From an uncultured Alistipes sp. (GTDB lineage Bacteria > Bacteroidota > Bacteroidia > Bacteroidales > Rikenellaceae), in assembly GCF_902388705.1 (NCBI RefSeq), contig NZ_CABMQJ010000003.1, forward strand, positions 62,001 through 126,000: a DNA stretch of 64,000 bases. The letters run 5' to 3'. The position numbers and the translations under genes were made by a program. The notes under the pieces are model-generated. The model ran no database searches and was not told the DNA's origin. It saw only the letters and a program-made list of their open reading frames with translations. Position 1 is the stretch's first letter, and every line of letters starts with the position of its first letter. Shown here in pieces: positions 56,464 through 64,000 of this stretch.

Positions 56464-56964
56464 TTATTTGTCGGTGCGTTTGCGCCGCGTGAGCGAGAAT
56501 GCCCGGCGGTTGAAAACGAAAATGGGCAGCGTGGCCCCGGCGGCCAGCAGTGCGATTACGCTGAACGACACGGTGGCGTTGAGGAAGAACTGCTGCATGT
56601 ATTGCAATCCCTGTCCCGGGTCGTTGAGCGACTGCAGGAACATGATGAGCGAAAAAACGGTCTTGTAGGCGTAGATGCCCGGCACCATCGGCAGCAGCGC
56701 CGGGATATAAAGCGCCGTCATCGGGCAGCGGATGCCCCGTCCCAGCCACAGGCTGCCGAATCCGATCGTTATCGAGGCGAACAGCGAAGCCGTTGCGATG
56801 TCGAACGAAAGGCCGTGCATCAGGCAGAAACGCAGCGCGTGCCCCACGGCCGCCAGCAGGGCGATGCGGGGAAATGCCCGCATGGGCGGGTCGGAGATGG
56901 CGCCGAATCCGACCGCCGCGATTGCCGCGAAAAGTCCGTCGAGCAGGATGTCAGCCACTATCAT
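56464..56964 (-). CDS. Threonine/serine exporter family protein, short subunit (ThrE C-terminal half)
   Basis: 166 residues with five membrane helices. Corresponds to the ThrE_2 (DUF3815) half of threonine/serine exporters: GFGAISDPPMRAFPRIALLAAVGHALRF, ALYIPALLPMVPGIYAYKT. Its start overlaps the end of the long subunit by four bases (ATGA). Together they would form one inner-membrane exporter. Confidence 0.85.
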   Translation of the reverse strand: MIVADILLDGLFAAIAAVGFGAISDPPMRAFPRIALLAAVGHALRFCLMHGLSFDIATASLFASITIGFGSLWLGRGIRCPMTALYIPALLPMVPGIYAYKTVFSLIMFLQSLNDPGQGLQYMQQFFLNATVSFSVIALLAAGATLPIFVFNRRAFSLTRRKRTDK

Positions 56965-57728
56965 AACAGTCCGTCCTTAACCATTAGCAATGTCGCCGAG
57001 AGCCCCACGGCGATACAGATGATGAGCAGCAGGGCGTTTATCAGGCGGCTGCAACCGATCAGGATGTGGCCCTCGACGATGTCGATTACGCCGTTGATGA
57101 GCGGTACGCCCGGTACGAGGAACAGCACGCTCGTCGCCAGCGCCGTTTCGGCCGTGCAGTCGAAACGCAGTGCGGCCGAGGCGCACAGCGATGCCATGAA
57201 TGCCGAGATGATGAAAATCAGGAAGTGGTTCACGCCGTGCGCCTGCATGCGCTGTTTGGCGGCGAAACCCACGAGCGTCGCGGTGAAGACGATGCTTACG
57301 GCCGTCCAGTCGCCGCCGAACAGCTTGCAGAACGACGCGTTGGCCAACCCGACGGTAATCAGCACGAAAATCGGGTCGATGCGCGGTTTTGCGACCAGTT
57401 CGCCGTAGCGCCTTCGGATCTCACCGAGCGGCAGCGCCTCGTCGACGGCGTCCCAGCTCAAGGCGCTCAAATCGGAGTTGCGTTCGAAGCTGATCGGCAG
57501 GGCGGGAATCTTCACCACACGGGTAATCGCCTCGCCGCTCGCAGCGTCGCGGGCCGTGATGATCGTGCTTTTCTGGAAACTCGACAACTGGATATCGATT
57601 CCCTGCGACTCCCCGATGCGCTGCGAGTTGCGTATTACGCGCGAAGTATGCACGCCCGAGCCGAGCAGGTAGGTCGAATACTCCGCAATGAAGTCGAGGA
57701 TTTCCGTCAGTTCTTGTCTGGTTTTCAT
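56961..57728 (-). CDS. Threonine/serine exporter family protein, long subunit (ThrE N-terminal half)
   Basis: 255 residues with a soluble N-terminal part and five membrane helices after about 120. Corresponds to ThrE (DUF1212): the N-terminal ILDFIAEYSTYLLGSGVHTSRVIRN segment, then LVTVGLANASF-like and VPGVPLINGVIDIVEGHILIG. Exports small hydroxy amino acids in characterised members. A perfect -7 box lies upstream at 57737. First gene of a three-gene operon. Confidence 0.87.
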   Translation of the reverse strand: MKTRQELTEILDFIAEYSTYLLGSGVHTSRVIRNSQRIGESQGIDIQLSSFQKSTIITARDAASGEAITRVVKIPALPISFERNSDLSALSWDAVDEALPLGEIRRRYGELVAKPRIDPIFVLITVGLANASFCKLFGGDWTAVSIVFTATLVGFAAKQRMQAHGVNHFLIFIISAFMASLCASAALRFDCTAETALATSVLFLVPGVPLINGVIDIVEGHILIGCSRLINALLLIICIAVGLSATLLMVKDGLL

Positions 57729-57736
57729 AGCGAGGG

Positions 57737-57744
57737 CAAAAATA
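57737..57744 (-). promoter_or_regulatory. -7 box of the ThrE operon
   Basis: TATTTTTG on the minus strand, perfect TAnnTTTG match, nine bases before the ATG of the long subunit; the transcript would be nearly leaderless or start on the ATG. No -33 box checked as consensus. Confidence 0.45.
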
Positions 57745-57836
57745 GTGTATTTCGGTCAAACCGCCCTCCCCGGCGCCGGAAAAATGCACGAACCCTTTCG
57801 TCCGGTGCCGGGCGGGCATTGTACCCGCTGTTGCGG

Positions 57837-58307
57837 CTACGGTTTGCGGCGGAAGCGCCCGGTAATATCTTCCATTCCGCCGTCCGGGCCGATTTTGTAC
57901 AGCCGTTGGTTGGTCGTCGGCGAGGTCAGCGGGCCCAACTCTTCGACCCAGCCGCCCAGCTTTATGTAGTCGAACGCCTGCGGTGCGATGCCCGCGGGCA
58001 GTTCGCTGCGGCCCGAATACCATCCTGTGCGCAGCGCCGGAAACTCCTGCCGCACGACGCCCGCCAGCCGGGCGATTTGTGCCGGTGCGGCGTCGCCGCC
58101 CATGAAGCAGACGCAGGTCACCGAACGCCCGTAACGGGCGAGCAGCGCCCGCAACTCCGCATCGTCCAATACCTGTCCCGCATCGGCCTGCAGGTGCGGG
58201 CTGTGGCATCCCGGACAGCGGTTGGGGCAGTTCGTGATGTTGATTGCCAGCGTCGTTTCGCCCGGAATCTCTGCGAATACGACGTCGAAATTGTGATACC
58301 TGACCAT
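57837..58307 (-). CDS. nrdG: Anaerobic ribonucleoside-triphosphate reductase activating protein
   Basis: 156 residues. Radical-SAM activase that makes the glycyl radical on NrdD. The cluster motif is NCPNRCPGCHSPHLQ near residues 26-40, followed by the GGDAAP motif where standard NrdG has GGxP. Begins six bases after nrdD and is co-transcribed. Length typical. Confidence 0.93.
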   Translation of the reverse strand: MVRYHNFDVVFAEIPGETTLAINITNCPNRCPGCHSPHLQADAGQVLDDAELRALLARYGRSVTCVCFMGGDAAPAQIARLAGVVRQEFPALRTGWYSGRSELPAGIAPQAFDYIKLGGWVEELGPLTSPTTNQRLYKIGPDGGMEDITGRFRRKP

Positions 58308-58313
58308 CGCCCG

Positions 58314-60407
58314 CTACTGCGCTTTGGCGTAATAGCGTTGCGCCGCCTCCTTCTGGCGTGCCGCCGAGAAGTTCGACACCCGCTTCATGTAGCCGATTAC
58401 GCGCGTCAGGTAGTCGAGGTTGTCGCTGTGACACGCGGGGCACTCCTTCAGGTAACGTTTGTCGATGTGCCCGCACTTGTTGCAGACCGTGTTGGGGATG
58501 TTGAACGTGAAGTAGTTGCACCCTTCGGCCGCGGCTACGCGCAGCAGGTGGCGGTACTGTTCCTGCGTGAGGTGCTCTTCGAGGTTCATGTGCAGCGCCG
58601 AGCCGCCCGTGAGGTGGTCGATGTAGCGGCGGCCGTGGAGCCGGAACTTGTCGATGACGTTCAGCGACTCGTCCTCGACGACGTAGAAATAGGAGTTGTA
58701 ACAGTCGCGCGGCACGGCGTAGCCGTCCTCGCGGTCCCACTTGGCGTGCTTCACGCCCACGTTTTCGGCCGGAATCATTTCGCAGTTGAACATCACCTCT
58801 TTCGAGCGGTACTTCTTGTTGTAACGCTCGATCAGCCCCAGCACGTTTTGCACGAAGGCGACGTAGTCGTCGTTGTCGTTGATGGGGAGCCCCAGCGACT
58901 CCGCCGCTTCGACCAGTCCGTTGACGCCGATGGTGAGGTACTGGCGCGCGAGGTTGATGTACCCGGCGTCGAACAGCGGAAGCATGCCTTTGGCCTGCAG
59001 CTCCTTGAGGTTTTCGTTGTAGGCCATCTGCACCTTGTGTACCAGGTCCACGACCTCCTCGAGGTACGTGAGGTAGTGCATGCCGTTCTTGGTGGCGTAC
59101 TGGATGCAGCGGTTGAGGTTGATGGTCAGCACGCTCTTCGAGCCGGTCGAAACGCCGCCCGCCCCGAGCGTATAGCTGAATCCGTTGTCCTGGATTTCGT
59201 TGCGCAGGCGGCAGCACGACGACAGCGAGTCGGCGTTGTCGCTGATGTAGGTGAAGAACGAGTGCCCTTCGGAGTACATCCGTGCCGTGAAGTCGCCCCA
59301 CTCCCTGTCCATCGCGTCACCGTCTTTGGTGAGCAGCGCCATCGTCTCGACCGGGAAGGTCAGCACGGTCTTCGTGCGCTCGCGGTTGAACCAGGTCATG
59401 AAACGCTTCTGCAGCCACGACAGCGACTCCCAGTGCGGGTGCGAGCCGTCCGGGAATACGAATTCGCCGAAGAGGCTTTCGAAATAGTAGCGGTCGTAGT
59501 AGGCCACGTTCCAGAACACGGCCTGGAAATTACGCGCCCCGGTCGGCTGGTTGATCGAGTAGACGATTTGCTCGAAGCAGTCGGTAATCATCTTGTCGAT
59601 CGTGCGGTGCTTGTTCGAGAGGTCGACCACCTCGCCGGCCCGCTTGTAGTAGTCTTCGCCGTACTCCTGCTCGATGAAGTAATTCATGTACATCAGGAAT
59701 TCCGGTGTGGCGCATGCACCCGAGAGCATCGACGACACGATGAATACCATGTTGACGAAGCCGCCGCAGAACGATTTGAGGTTGGTCGGCCGCGTCGAGT
59801 TGCCGCCCACCGACAGCGTGCCGTTCAGCAGCCACGGGTACATCGTAATCGAGGCGCAGTAGTTGGCCATCGACGTTTCGTCGTTCTTGTAGATGAAGTG
59901 GTTCTTCAGCAGGTATAGGTACTTGTCCGACAGCTCTTTGCCGTACATCTCCTTGATGCGGTCGGTCAGCAGGCGGCGGTTCAGCCGGATGAAGTTCTGC
60001 TTGGGCAGCTCGCCGATCAGCGTGGCGATGTTCTTGTTCTCGACATTGGCGTTGGCGTCGTATTTCGAGCCCGAGGCGGGGTTCGAAGCGTCGCAGTAGT
60101 TAATCAGGAACTCCAGTTTTTCGCGGTCTTCGCGGTCTTCGGTGTGCTTTTGCCGGTAGAGCATGTAGCTTTTGGCCACGGCGAAATAGCGCTCGGCCAT
60201 GAGCGCCACCTCGACCTGGTTCTGGATCTCCTCGACCGACATGCCGTCGGCCACGCGTACGCGGCTCAACACCGACGTCAGGTCGTCGTCCGTGGCATAG
60301 CCGCCGACCGAAAGGAATGCCCTGCTGATTGCGCGTTTGATTTTCTCGACCGAAAACGTTTCCCGTTTGCCGTCGCGCTTGACGATGTAAAGTTCCGAAA
60401 TGCCCAT
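58314..60407 (-). CDS. nrdD: Anaerobic (class III) ribonucleoside-triphosphate reductase
   Basis: 697 residues from ATG at 60407 (MGISELYIVKRDGKRE). An N-terminal ATP-cone (about 5-95), then the ten-stranded barrel with SCCRLRNE, the zinc site CNKCGHIDKRYLKECPACHSDN near the C-terminus and the glycyl-radical loop RVIGYMKRVSN with Gly672. Makes dNTPs without oxygen. Upstream, on the same transcript, is a cobalamin riboswitch (60559-60731), so expression is likely lowered when B12 is abundant and a B12-dependent reductase can work. Confidence 0.96.
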   Translation of the reverse strand: MGISELYIVKRDGKRETFSVEKIKRAISRAFLSVGGYATDDDLTSVLSRVRVADGMSVEEIQNQVEVALMAERYFAVAKSYMLYRQKHTEDREDREKLEFLINYCDASNPASGSKYDANANVENKNIATLIGELPKQNFIRLNRRLLTDRIKEMYGKELSDKYLYLLKNHFIYKNDETSMANYCASITMYPWLLNGTLSVGGNSTRPTNLKSFCGGFVNMVFIVSSMLSGACATPEFLMYMNYFIEQEYGEDYYKRAGEVVDLSNKHRTIDKMITDCFEQIVYSINQPTGARNFQAVFWNVAYYDRYYFESLFGEFVFPDGSHPHWESLSWLQKRFMTWFNRERTKTVLTFPVETMALLTKDGDAMDREWGDFTARMYSEGHSFFTYISDNADSLSSCCRLRNEIQDNGFSYTLGAGGVSTGSKSVLTINLNRCIQYATKNGMHYLTYLEEVVDLVHKVQMAYNENLKELQAKGMLPLFDAGYINLARQYLTIGVNGLVEAAESLGLPINDNDDYVAFVQNVLGLIERYNKKYRSKEVMFNCEMIPAENVGVKHAKWDREDGYAVPRDCYNSYFYVVEDESLNVIDKFRLHGRRYIDHLTGGSALHMNLEEHLTQEQYRHLLRVAAAEGCNYFTFNIPNTVCNKCGHIDKRYLKECPACHSDNLDYLTRVIGYMKRVSNFSAARQKEAAQRYYAKAQ

Positions 60408-60558
60408 ATTTATCCTAATAGTTGTTTGTATGCCTGTCGTGCGGGGACGTCGCTCCCTCCCGCGCCTGCCGCGGGAAGAGTGGGTGTCACCCTGAAGAAT
60501 CTGTGGTGTAAAAATGTCCGGGTATTGCCCTAAATCCCGAGGGCGGATACCGTTCCTC

Positions 60559-60731
60559 GCAAGGCAGGTCTTCTGACTCGCCCCGTCCGCACGCCTTCCC
60601 GCCCCGTGTAGGGGCAGTGGCTCAAAGAGTGTGCGGAACGCAACGGAGCTTACAGCTACGGGAATAGTCCCTGATTTCCACAGGAGTTCCCTTTTGATCC
60701 CGTGCCGGCAGCCGCCGGCGGGGAACCTTGC
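60559..60731 (-). promoter_or_regulatory. Cobalamin riboswitch upstream of nrdD-nrdG
   Basis: Minus-strand element with the standard parts in order: 5' arm GCAAGG (60726-60731), AAAAGGGAA near 60685-60695, GTGGAAATC and CCCGTAGCTGTAAGC near 60645-60680, the B12 box GAGCCACTG near 60617-60626, GGGAAGGCG near 60591-60600, the terminal GAGTCAGAAGACCTGCC, and 3' arm CCTTGC (60559-60564) pairing with the 5' arm. It ends 151 bases before the nrdD ATG. A 7/8 promoter box TATCTTTA lies at 60745-60752. Confidence 0.93.
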
Positions 60732-60892
60732 ACGGGAGCAAATGTAAAGATACTTCCCCGAAGCGCAAATATCCCCTGCGGCTTTTAATGAACAAATTGT
60801 AAACAAAAACGGGTATTCCGGGAATCCGGCGCTGGCGGACAGGCGGTTGCCCGCAGTGCATTCCGCCGGCCCCGCCGGATGCCGGGCCCACG

Positions 60893-60924
60893 AAAAAAGA
60901 CACGCCGGACGGAGCGTGTCTTTT
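60893..60924 (-). terminator. Intrinsic terminator of the aldo/keto reductase operon
   Basis: Stem AAAAGACACGC (60895-60905) / GCGTGTCTTTT (60914-60924), followed on the minus strand by a U-tract. It separates the operon from the riboswitch-controlled nrd transcript. Confidence 0.85.
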
Positions 60925-60970
60925 GGATTCGGGCGGGCGCCGGAACGCCTTCCCTGTAAATCCCGGCGGG

Positions 60971-62119
60971 TCAGTATCCGAATTTGGCCGCCGCCCGCCG
61001 CATATGCCCGACGATGTCGACGCCGAACGGACAGTTTTTCTCGCACCGGCCGCAGGCGATGCACTCCGAGGCGTGGTGCGGCAGCACTCTGTAATGCTCG
61101 CGTACGGTTTCCGGCACTTCGTCCTGCGCCCGGGCCAGGTTGTAATATTTGTTTACGGCGGCGATGTCGATTCCCGCCGTGCAGGGGGCGCAGTGGCCGC
61201 AGTACATGCAGTGTCCCTCCCACGAGAACCTGTCCAGTCCGGCCAGCGCCTGCGTGTAGTCGCGTTCCGCCGCCGGGGCCGTGCACCAGGCGAGTGCGGC
61301 CTGCATCTCGGCGCGGCTGCGGCAGCCGGCCATGACGGCGGCCACGCCCGGCCGCGTGAGGGCGTATTCGAGGCATTGCACCGGGGTCATCGGACGTCCG
61401 AAAGGCGAGTCGGCGTCACTCAACAGGTCGCCGCCGCCGTAGGCTTTCATCACGTCGACGGCGACGCCTTCGCGTTCGCAGAATTCATAGAGCCGCTGCC
61501 GTTCGGGGTCGATGTTGTGCAGGCTGCGGGCATAGCTTTCGCCGGCCCACAGCTTGTCCGCGTCGTCGCTCGGCGGCAGCAAATCGTAACAGGGGTTTAC
61601 CGAGAACATCAGCACGTCGATTGCACCCGTTTCGGCGGCCATGCGCGCGACGACGGGGTTGTGGCTGCTCATGCCGATATGGCGGATGCGCCCTTCCGAT
61701 TTGAGCTTTTGCGCCAGCCGCAGGACGGGCCCGTCGAGCACTTTCCGCAGGTCGGCTTCAGCGTCGACGTAGTGAATCATCCCGATTTCGAGGTAATCCG
61801 TGCCCAGCCGGGCGAGCAGGTCTTCGAACGCCGCCAGCGTTTTCTGCGGGTCGCGCGTGCGCAGGTACTGCCCCGCTTCCCATACCGAGCAGAGGTGTCC
61901 CTGGATGACGAACTTTTCGCGCCGCCCGGCCAGCGCCGCACCGATGTTGCTGCGCAGTTCCGGGTTCGAGGCGTAGAGGTCGAGGAAGTTGATGCCGTTG
62001 CCGAGCGCGAAATCGAAATCGGCCCGCACCGCTGCGGCCGTCCTGTTCATGAACCCTTCGCAGCCCAGCGCGATGGCGCTGACTTTCAGTCCTGTGCGCC
62101 CCAGAGTCCGGTACTCCAT
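60971..62119 (-). CDS. Aldo/keto reductase with C-terminal iron-sulfur domain
   Basis: 382 residues. The N-terminal TIM barrel of the aldo/keto reductase superfamily starts MEYRTLGRTGLKVSAIALG and has the NFLDLYASNPELRSNIGAAL active-site block; the usual catalytic Tyr corresponds to LYAS. The C-terminal 80 residues carry a ferredoxin-like module with CMYCGHCAPC and CIACGRCEKNCPFGVDI, eight cysteines for two [4Fe-4S] clusters. Oxidoreductase of unknown substrate, last gene of a three-gene operon, one base after the DUF362 gene. Confidence 0.85.
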   Translation of the reverse strand: MEYRTLGRTGLKVSAIALGCEGFMNRTAAAVRADFDFALGNGINFLDLYASNPELRSNIGAALAGRREKFVIQGHLCSVWEAGQYLRTRDPQKTLAAFEDLLARLGTDYLEIGMIHYVDAEADLRKVLDGPVLRLAQKLKSEGRIRHIGMSSHNPVVARMAAETGAIDVLMFSVNPCYDLLPPSDDADKLWAGESYARSLHNIDPERQRLYEFCEREGVAVDVMKAYGGGDLLSDADSPFGRPMTPVQCLEYALTRPGVAAVMAGCRSRAEMQAALAWCTAPAAERDYTQALAGLDRFSWEGHCMYCGHCAPCTAGIDIAAVNKYYNLARAQDEVPETVREHYRVLPHHASECIACGRCEKNCPFGVDIVGHMRRAAAKFGY

Positions 62120-62120
62120 G

Positions 62121-63089
62121 CTATTTCAGCTCAACGAGTTCGTATTGCTGCGAGCCCAGTCCGATCGCTTCGCCGTGCTCGAGCGTGTGGATGCCGTGGC
62201 GCGATTCCATGCGTTCGATCAGGTGCACCTTGCCCGCATCGGGCGAGGCGTAGACCAAATCGACGCACGCCTTGTCGAGGGCCACGGGGTCAATCGAGGC
62301 GAGTATGCCGATGTCGCCCATCTTCGGCTCCTCGGGGTGCGCGTCGCAGTCGCAGTCGACCGAGAGGTTGTTCATCACGTTGATGTAGAGTATCTTTTCG
62401 CCGCAGTGGTCGGCCACCGATTTGGCCGCTTCGGCCATCGATTCGAGGAAGTCGTCCTGCGGGGGCAGATCGCCCCACATCTCGGCGGCGTTCTTCGTCT
62501 TCCCGGCCGAATGTATCCAGGCCTTGCCCGACGACGAGGCGATGCCGATCGAGATGTTCTTCACCGCGCCGCCGAAGCCGCCCATGGCGTGTCCCTTGAA
62601 GTGCGAGAGCACGACCGTGAAGTCGTAGCCGGGGTAATGCGAGCCGACGAAATTCTCCCGGAGGTGCCTGCCGCCCTTCACGGGCAGGCTCGCCTCGCCG
62701 TCGGCGTCCATGATGTCGATGGGGGCGATGGCCGTGAAGCCGTGGTCGGCGGCGGCTTTCAGGTGGTCTGCGGTGCTGGCGCGGCCGCCGCCGTAGGCCG
62801 TGTTGCACTCGACGATGGTGCCCCCCACTTTCTGCACGAGGTCCTTGATAAGCTCCGGCTTGAGGAAGTTATGCCCGCCCGGCTCCCCGGTGCTCAATTT
62901 GACGGCGACCTTTCCGGACACGGGCCGCTCGAGCGCCTCGTAGAGGCGCACCATGTTCTCCGGCGTGATTTCCCGGACGAAATATACCTCGGGCGTTTCG
63001 GGCTCCTGCCCGCCGCCCTGTGCCGATCCGCAGCCTGTGGCTGCGAAGGGCAGAACCGACAGCAATGAAACCATATATGTTTTTATCAT
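62121..63089 (-). CDS. DUF362-family lipoprotein
   Basis: 322 residues with a signal peptide and lipobox ATGC. Central DUF362 motifs: VAVKLSTGEPGGHNFLKPELIKDLV, VECNTAYGGGRASTADHL, SHFKGHAMGGFGGAVKNISIG, DPVALDKACVDLVYAS. Many DUF362 proteins bind iron-sulfur clusters through an added ferredoxin domain; none is present here. Envelope protein of unknown role, in an operon with an iron-sulfur aldo/keto reductase and an S-component-like membrane protein. Confidence 0.85.
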   Translation of the reverse strand: MIKTYMVSLLSVLPFAATGCGSAQGGGQEPETPEVYFVREITPENMVRLYEALERPVSGKVAVKLSTGEPGGHNFLKPELIKDLVQKVGGTIVECNTAYGGGRASTADHLKAAADHGFTAIAPIDIMDADGEASLPVKGGRHLRENFVGSHYPGYDFTVVLSHFKGHAMGGFGGAVKNISIGIASSSGKAWIHSAGKTKNAAEMWGDLPPQDDFLESMAEAAKSVADHCGEKILYINVMNNLSVDCDCDAHPEEPKMGDIGILASIDPVALDKACVDLVYASPDAGKVHLIERMESRHGIHTLEHGEAIGLGSQQYELVELK

Positions 63090-63101
63090 GGCTTTGAGGA
63101 A

Positions 63102-63614
63102 TTAGTTGCGGAGTAAATACCGGATGACCGCATATCCGCCTGCCACCTGCGCCAGCATGCCGGGTATTCCGATGCGGATGTCCTGCATGGCTGCCGCCGG
63201 CGAACCCGTCCAGGCCCATTCGCCCAGCGAGCCGAACAGTTGGTAGAAGAGGACTACACCCGCCAGCAGCGGCAGCGACACGCGGCCGGAGCGCCGAGCG
63301 GCGAACGCGGCCCCGAGGGCGAGCAGCACCGATTTGAGCAGGATTACGGGCAGCACCGCAGCAGCAGGCATGCCGAACAGGGCGGAGTTCACGAGCGGCG
63401 ACAGCAGGGCAGTCAGCAGTCCGACCCGCCAGCCGTATTTGTAGGCGCCGACCAGCGTGAAGAAGTAGATGGGCAGCCACCGCATTCCGCCCTGCGGTAC
63501 GAGGTGGCAGAGCTGCGGCAGGACGATGTTGCCCGCGACGAAGAGCGCCGCCGCGAGGTAAGTCTTTGCCTCGCGGTATCCGGGCGAATAGAGTTTTACA
63601 GTCGTTGTTTCCAT
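63102..63614 (-). CDS. ECF-type transporter S component-like membrane protein
   Basis: 170 residues with five or six hydrophobic helices, no signal peptide. The LAAALFVAGNIVLPQLCHLVPQGGMRWLPIYFFTLVGAYKYGWRVGLLTALLSPLVN pattern is typical of vitamin-binding S components of energy-coupling factor transporters. Substrate unknown. First gene of the S component-DUF362-reductase operon, with a promoter at 63636-63665 overlapping the end of the upstream TonB receptor gene. Confidence 0.75.
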   Translation of the reverse strand: METTTVKLYSPGYREAKTYLAAALFVAGNIVLPQLCHLVPQGGMRWLPIYFFTLVGAYKYGWRVGLLTALLSPLVNSALFGMPAAAVLPVILLKSVLLALGAAFAARRSGRVSLPLLAGVVLFYQLFGSLGEWAWTGSPAAAMQDIRIGIPGMLAQVAGGYAVIRYLLRN

Positions 63615-63635
63615 ATTGTCGTTATTTGGTTACTT

Positions 63636-63665
63636 CAAAAATAGTGTTTTTCGGCCGGATTCAAA
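63636..63665 (-). promoter_or_regulatory. Promoter of the S component operon
   Basis: -7 box TATTTTTG (63636-63643, perfect) and -33 TTTG (63662-63665), spacing 18. The -33 box lies inside the last codons of the TonB receptor gene. Confidence 0.65.
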
Positions 63666-64000
63666 AGTCCAGGCTTACGCCTCCGAAGAGGGTCGCCCGG
63701 GGCATCGGGTATCCGGCGTTGATTTCGTAGCGCTGCGCCAGCAGGTTTTCACCCCGGGCGTAGAGCGTCAGGCGGCGGTTGACGCGCAGCGAGGCCCGCA
63801 GGTTCCACAGCACGAACTCCTCCTGCGCCGCCGGTGCGGTGGCGGTGTAGAGCCCGGCGATGTACTGTACGCCCGTCGACAGGGCCCAGCGTCCGCGGAC
63901 GAAATCGGCGCCCGCGAAAAGTTTGTGTCCGGGAGCCCCGGCGACGGGATGCTCCATGTTGAGCCAGCTGTAATTGGCCGACAGCGTCCATGCCCTGCCG
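63661..64000 (-). CDS. TonB-dependent receptor (C-terminal end; 5' end beyond window)
   Basis: The last 112 residues of an outer-membrane receptor. The readable part alternates as beta strands (WTLSANYSWLN, HKLFAGADFVRGRWALSTGVQYIAG) and contains the VNRRLTLYARGENLLAQRYEINAGYPMPRATLFGGVSLDF-type ending; the LYARGENLLAQRYE motif and terminal Phe are classic for TonB receptors. The plug and substrate determinants are outside the window. It may be functionally linked to the S component gene next to it, for example in vitamin or metal uptake. Confidence 0.9.
   Translation of the reverse strand, partial: GRAWTLSANYSWLNMEHPVAGAPGHKLFAGADFVRGRWALSTGVQYIAGLYTATAPAAQEEFVLWNLRASLRVNRRLTLYARGENLLAQRYEINAGYPMPRATLFGGVSLDF

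Noticed and set aside
57066..59918. Very long plus-strand open frame (950 codons) antisense to nrdD, nrdG and thrE genes
   Set aside because: High G+C leaves few stops on the antisense strand. The translation has no domain, signal or composition of a real protein, and the minus-strand genes are unmistakable.
60408..61376. N-terminal extension of NrdD over the riboswitch region
   Set aside because: The frame passes through the cobalamin riboswitch and a terminator; the ATP-cone starts right after ATG 60407.

Overview
The window comes from a member of the Bacteroidota, order Bacteroidales, and most likely an Alistipes-like gut anaerobe. The evidence is a SusC/SusD pair, lipoprotein-anchored glycosidases, many promoters with the Bacteroidota -7 box TAnnTTTG (some with a TTTG -33 box 19-20 bases upstream), few recognisable Shine-Dalgarno sequences, anaerobic ribonucleotide reductase and fairly high G+C outside one island. 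The genus is an inference. Almost everything lies on the minus strand. The + strand genes are a glycosidase (5078), a sensor kinase (9712), a nitroreductase (14633), rnhB (25529) and tRNA-Cys (32071).

Left part (1-32 kb). A beta-mannan module holds a GPH symporter (cut by the left edge), a GH130 mannosylglucose phosphorylase and a two-domain GH5-GH26 mannanase lipoprotein; a divergent clan GH-A lipoprotein faces it. Then come a methyltransferase, an outer-membrane protein with a DUF4136 lipoprotein, two hybrid sensor kinases, and housekeeping genes: folE, rdgB, a HAD hydrolase, a nitroreductase, lipA-lipB-recJ, an AraC regulator, rnhB, an ExbB-(membrane protein)-ExbD-ExbD energiser, and dprA-tatD-ansA. 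Between rdgB and folE is a 75-bp tandem repeat whose hairpins are kept by compensatory change. Between lipA and the AraC gene is a strong candidate small RNA.

Centre (32.2-55.6 kb). A 23-kb polysaccharide utilisation locus (PUL), entirely on the minus strand and lower in G+C by eye, begins beside tRNA-Cys and ends with its own LacI regulator. In transcription order: lacI; L-fucose/D-arabinose isomerase (FucI); DUF6786-like lipoprotein; FucP-type permease; two GH172 (DUF2961) proteins; SusC; SusD; a divergent GH92; two small lipoproteins; a sialate-O-acetylesterase-type esterase; a five-bladed-propeller-like lipoprotein (DUF5005/DUF4185-like); and a ribulokinase-type FGGY kinase. GH172 enzymes are known D-arabinofuranosidases and D-fructofuranosidases. 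FucI isomerises D-arabinose to D-ribulose, FucP carries D-arabinose, and an AraB-type kinase can make D-ribulose-5-phosphate. The locus is therefore best read as a D-arabinofuranoside, possibly D-arabinan or lipoarabinomannan, degradation system. This is the main finding.

Right part (55.7-64 kb). A split ThrE-type amino acid exporter with a DUF6064 membrane protein, then nrdD-nrdG behind a clear cobalamin riboswitch, then an operon of an ECF-type S component, a DUF362 lipoprotein and an iron-sulfur aldo/keto reductase, and finally the 3' end of a TonB-dependent receptor cut by the right edge.
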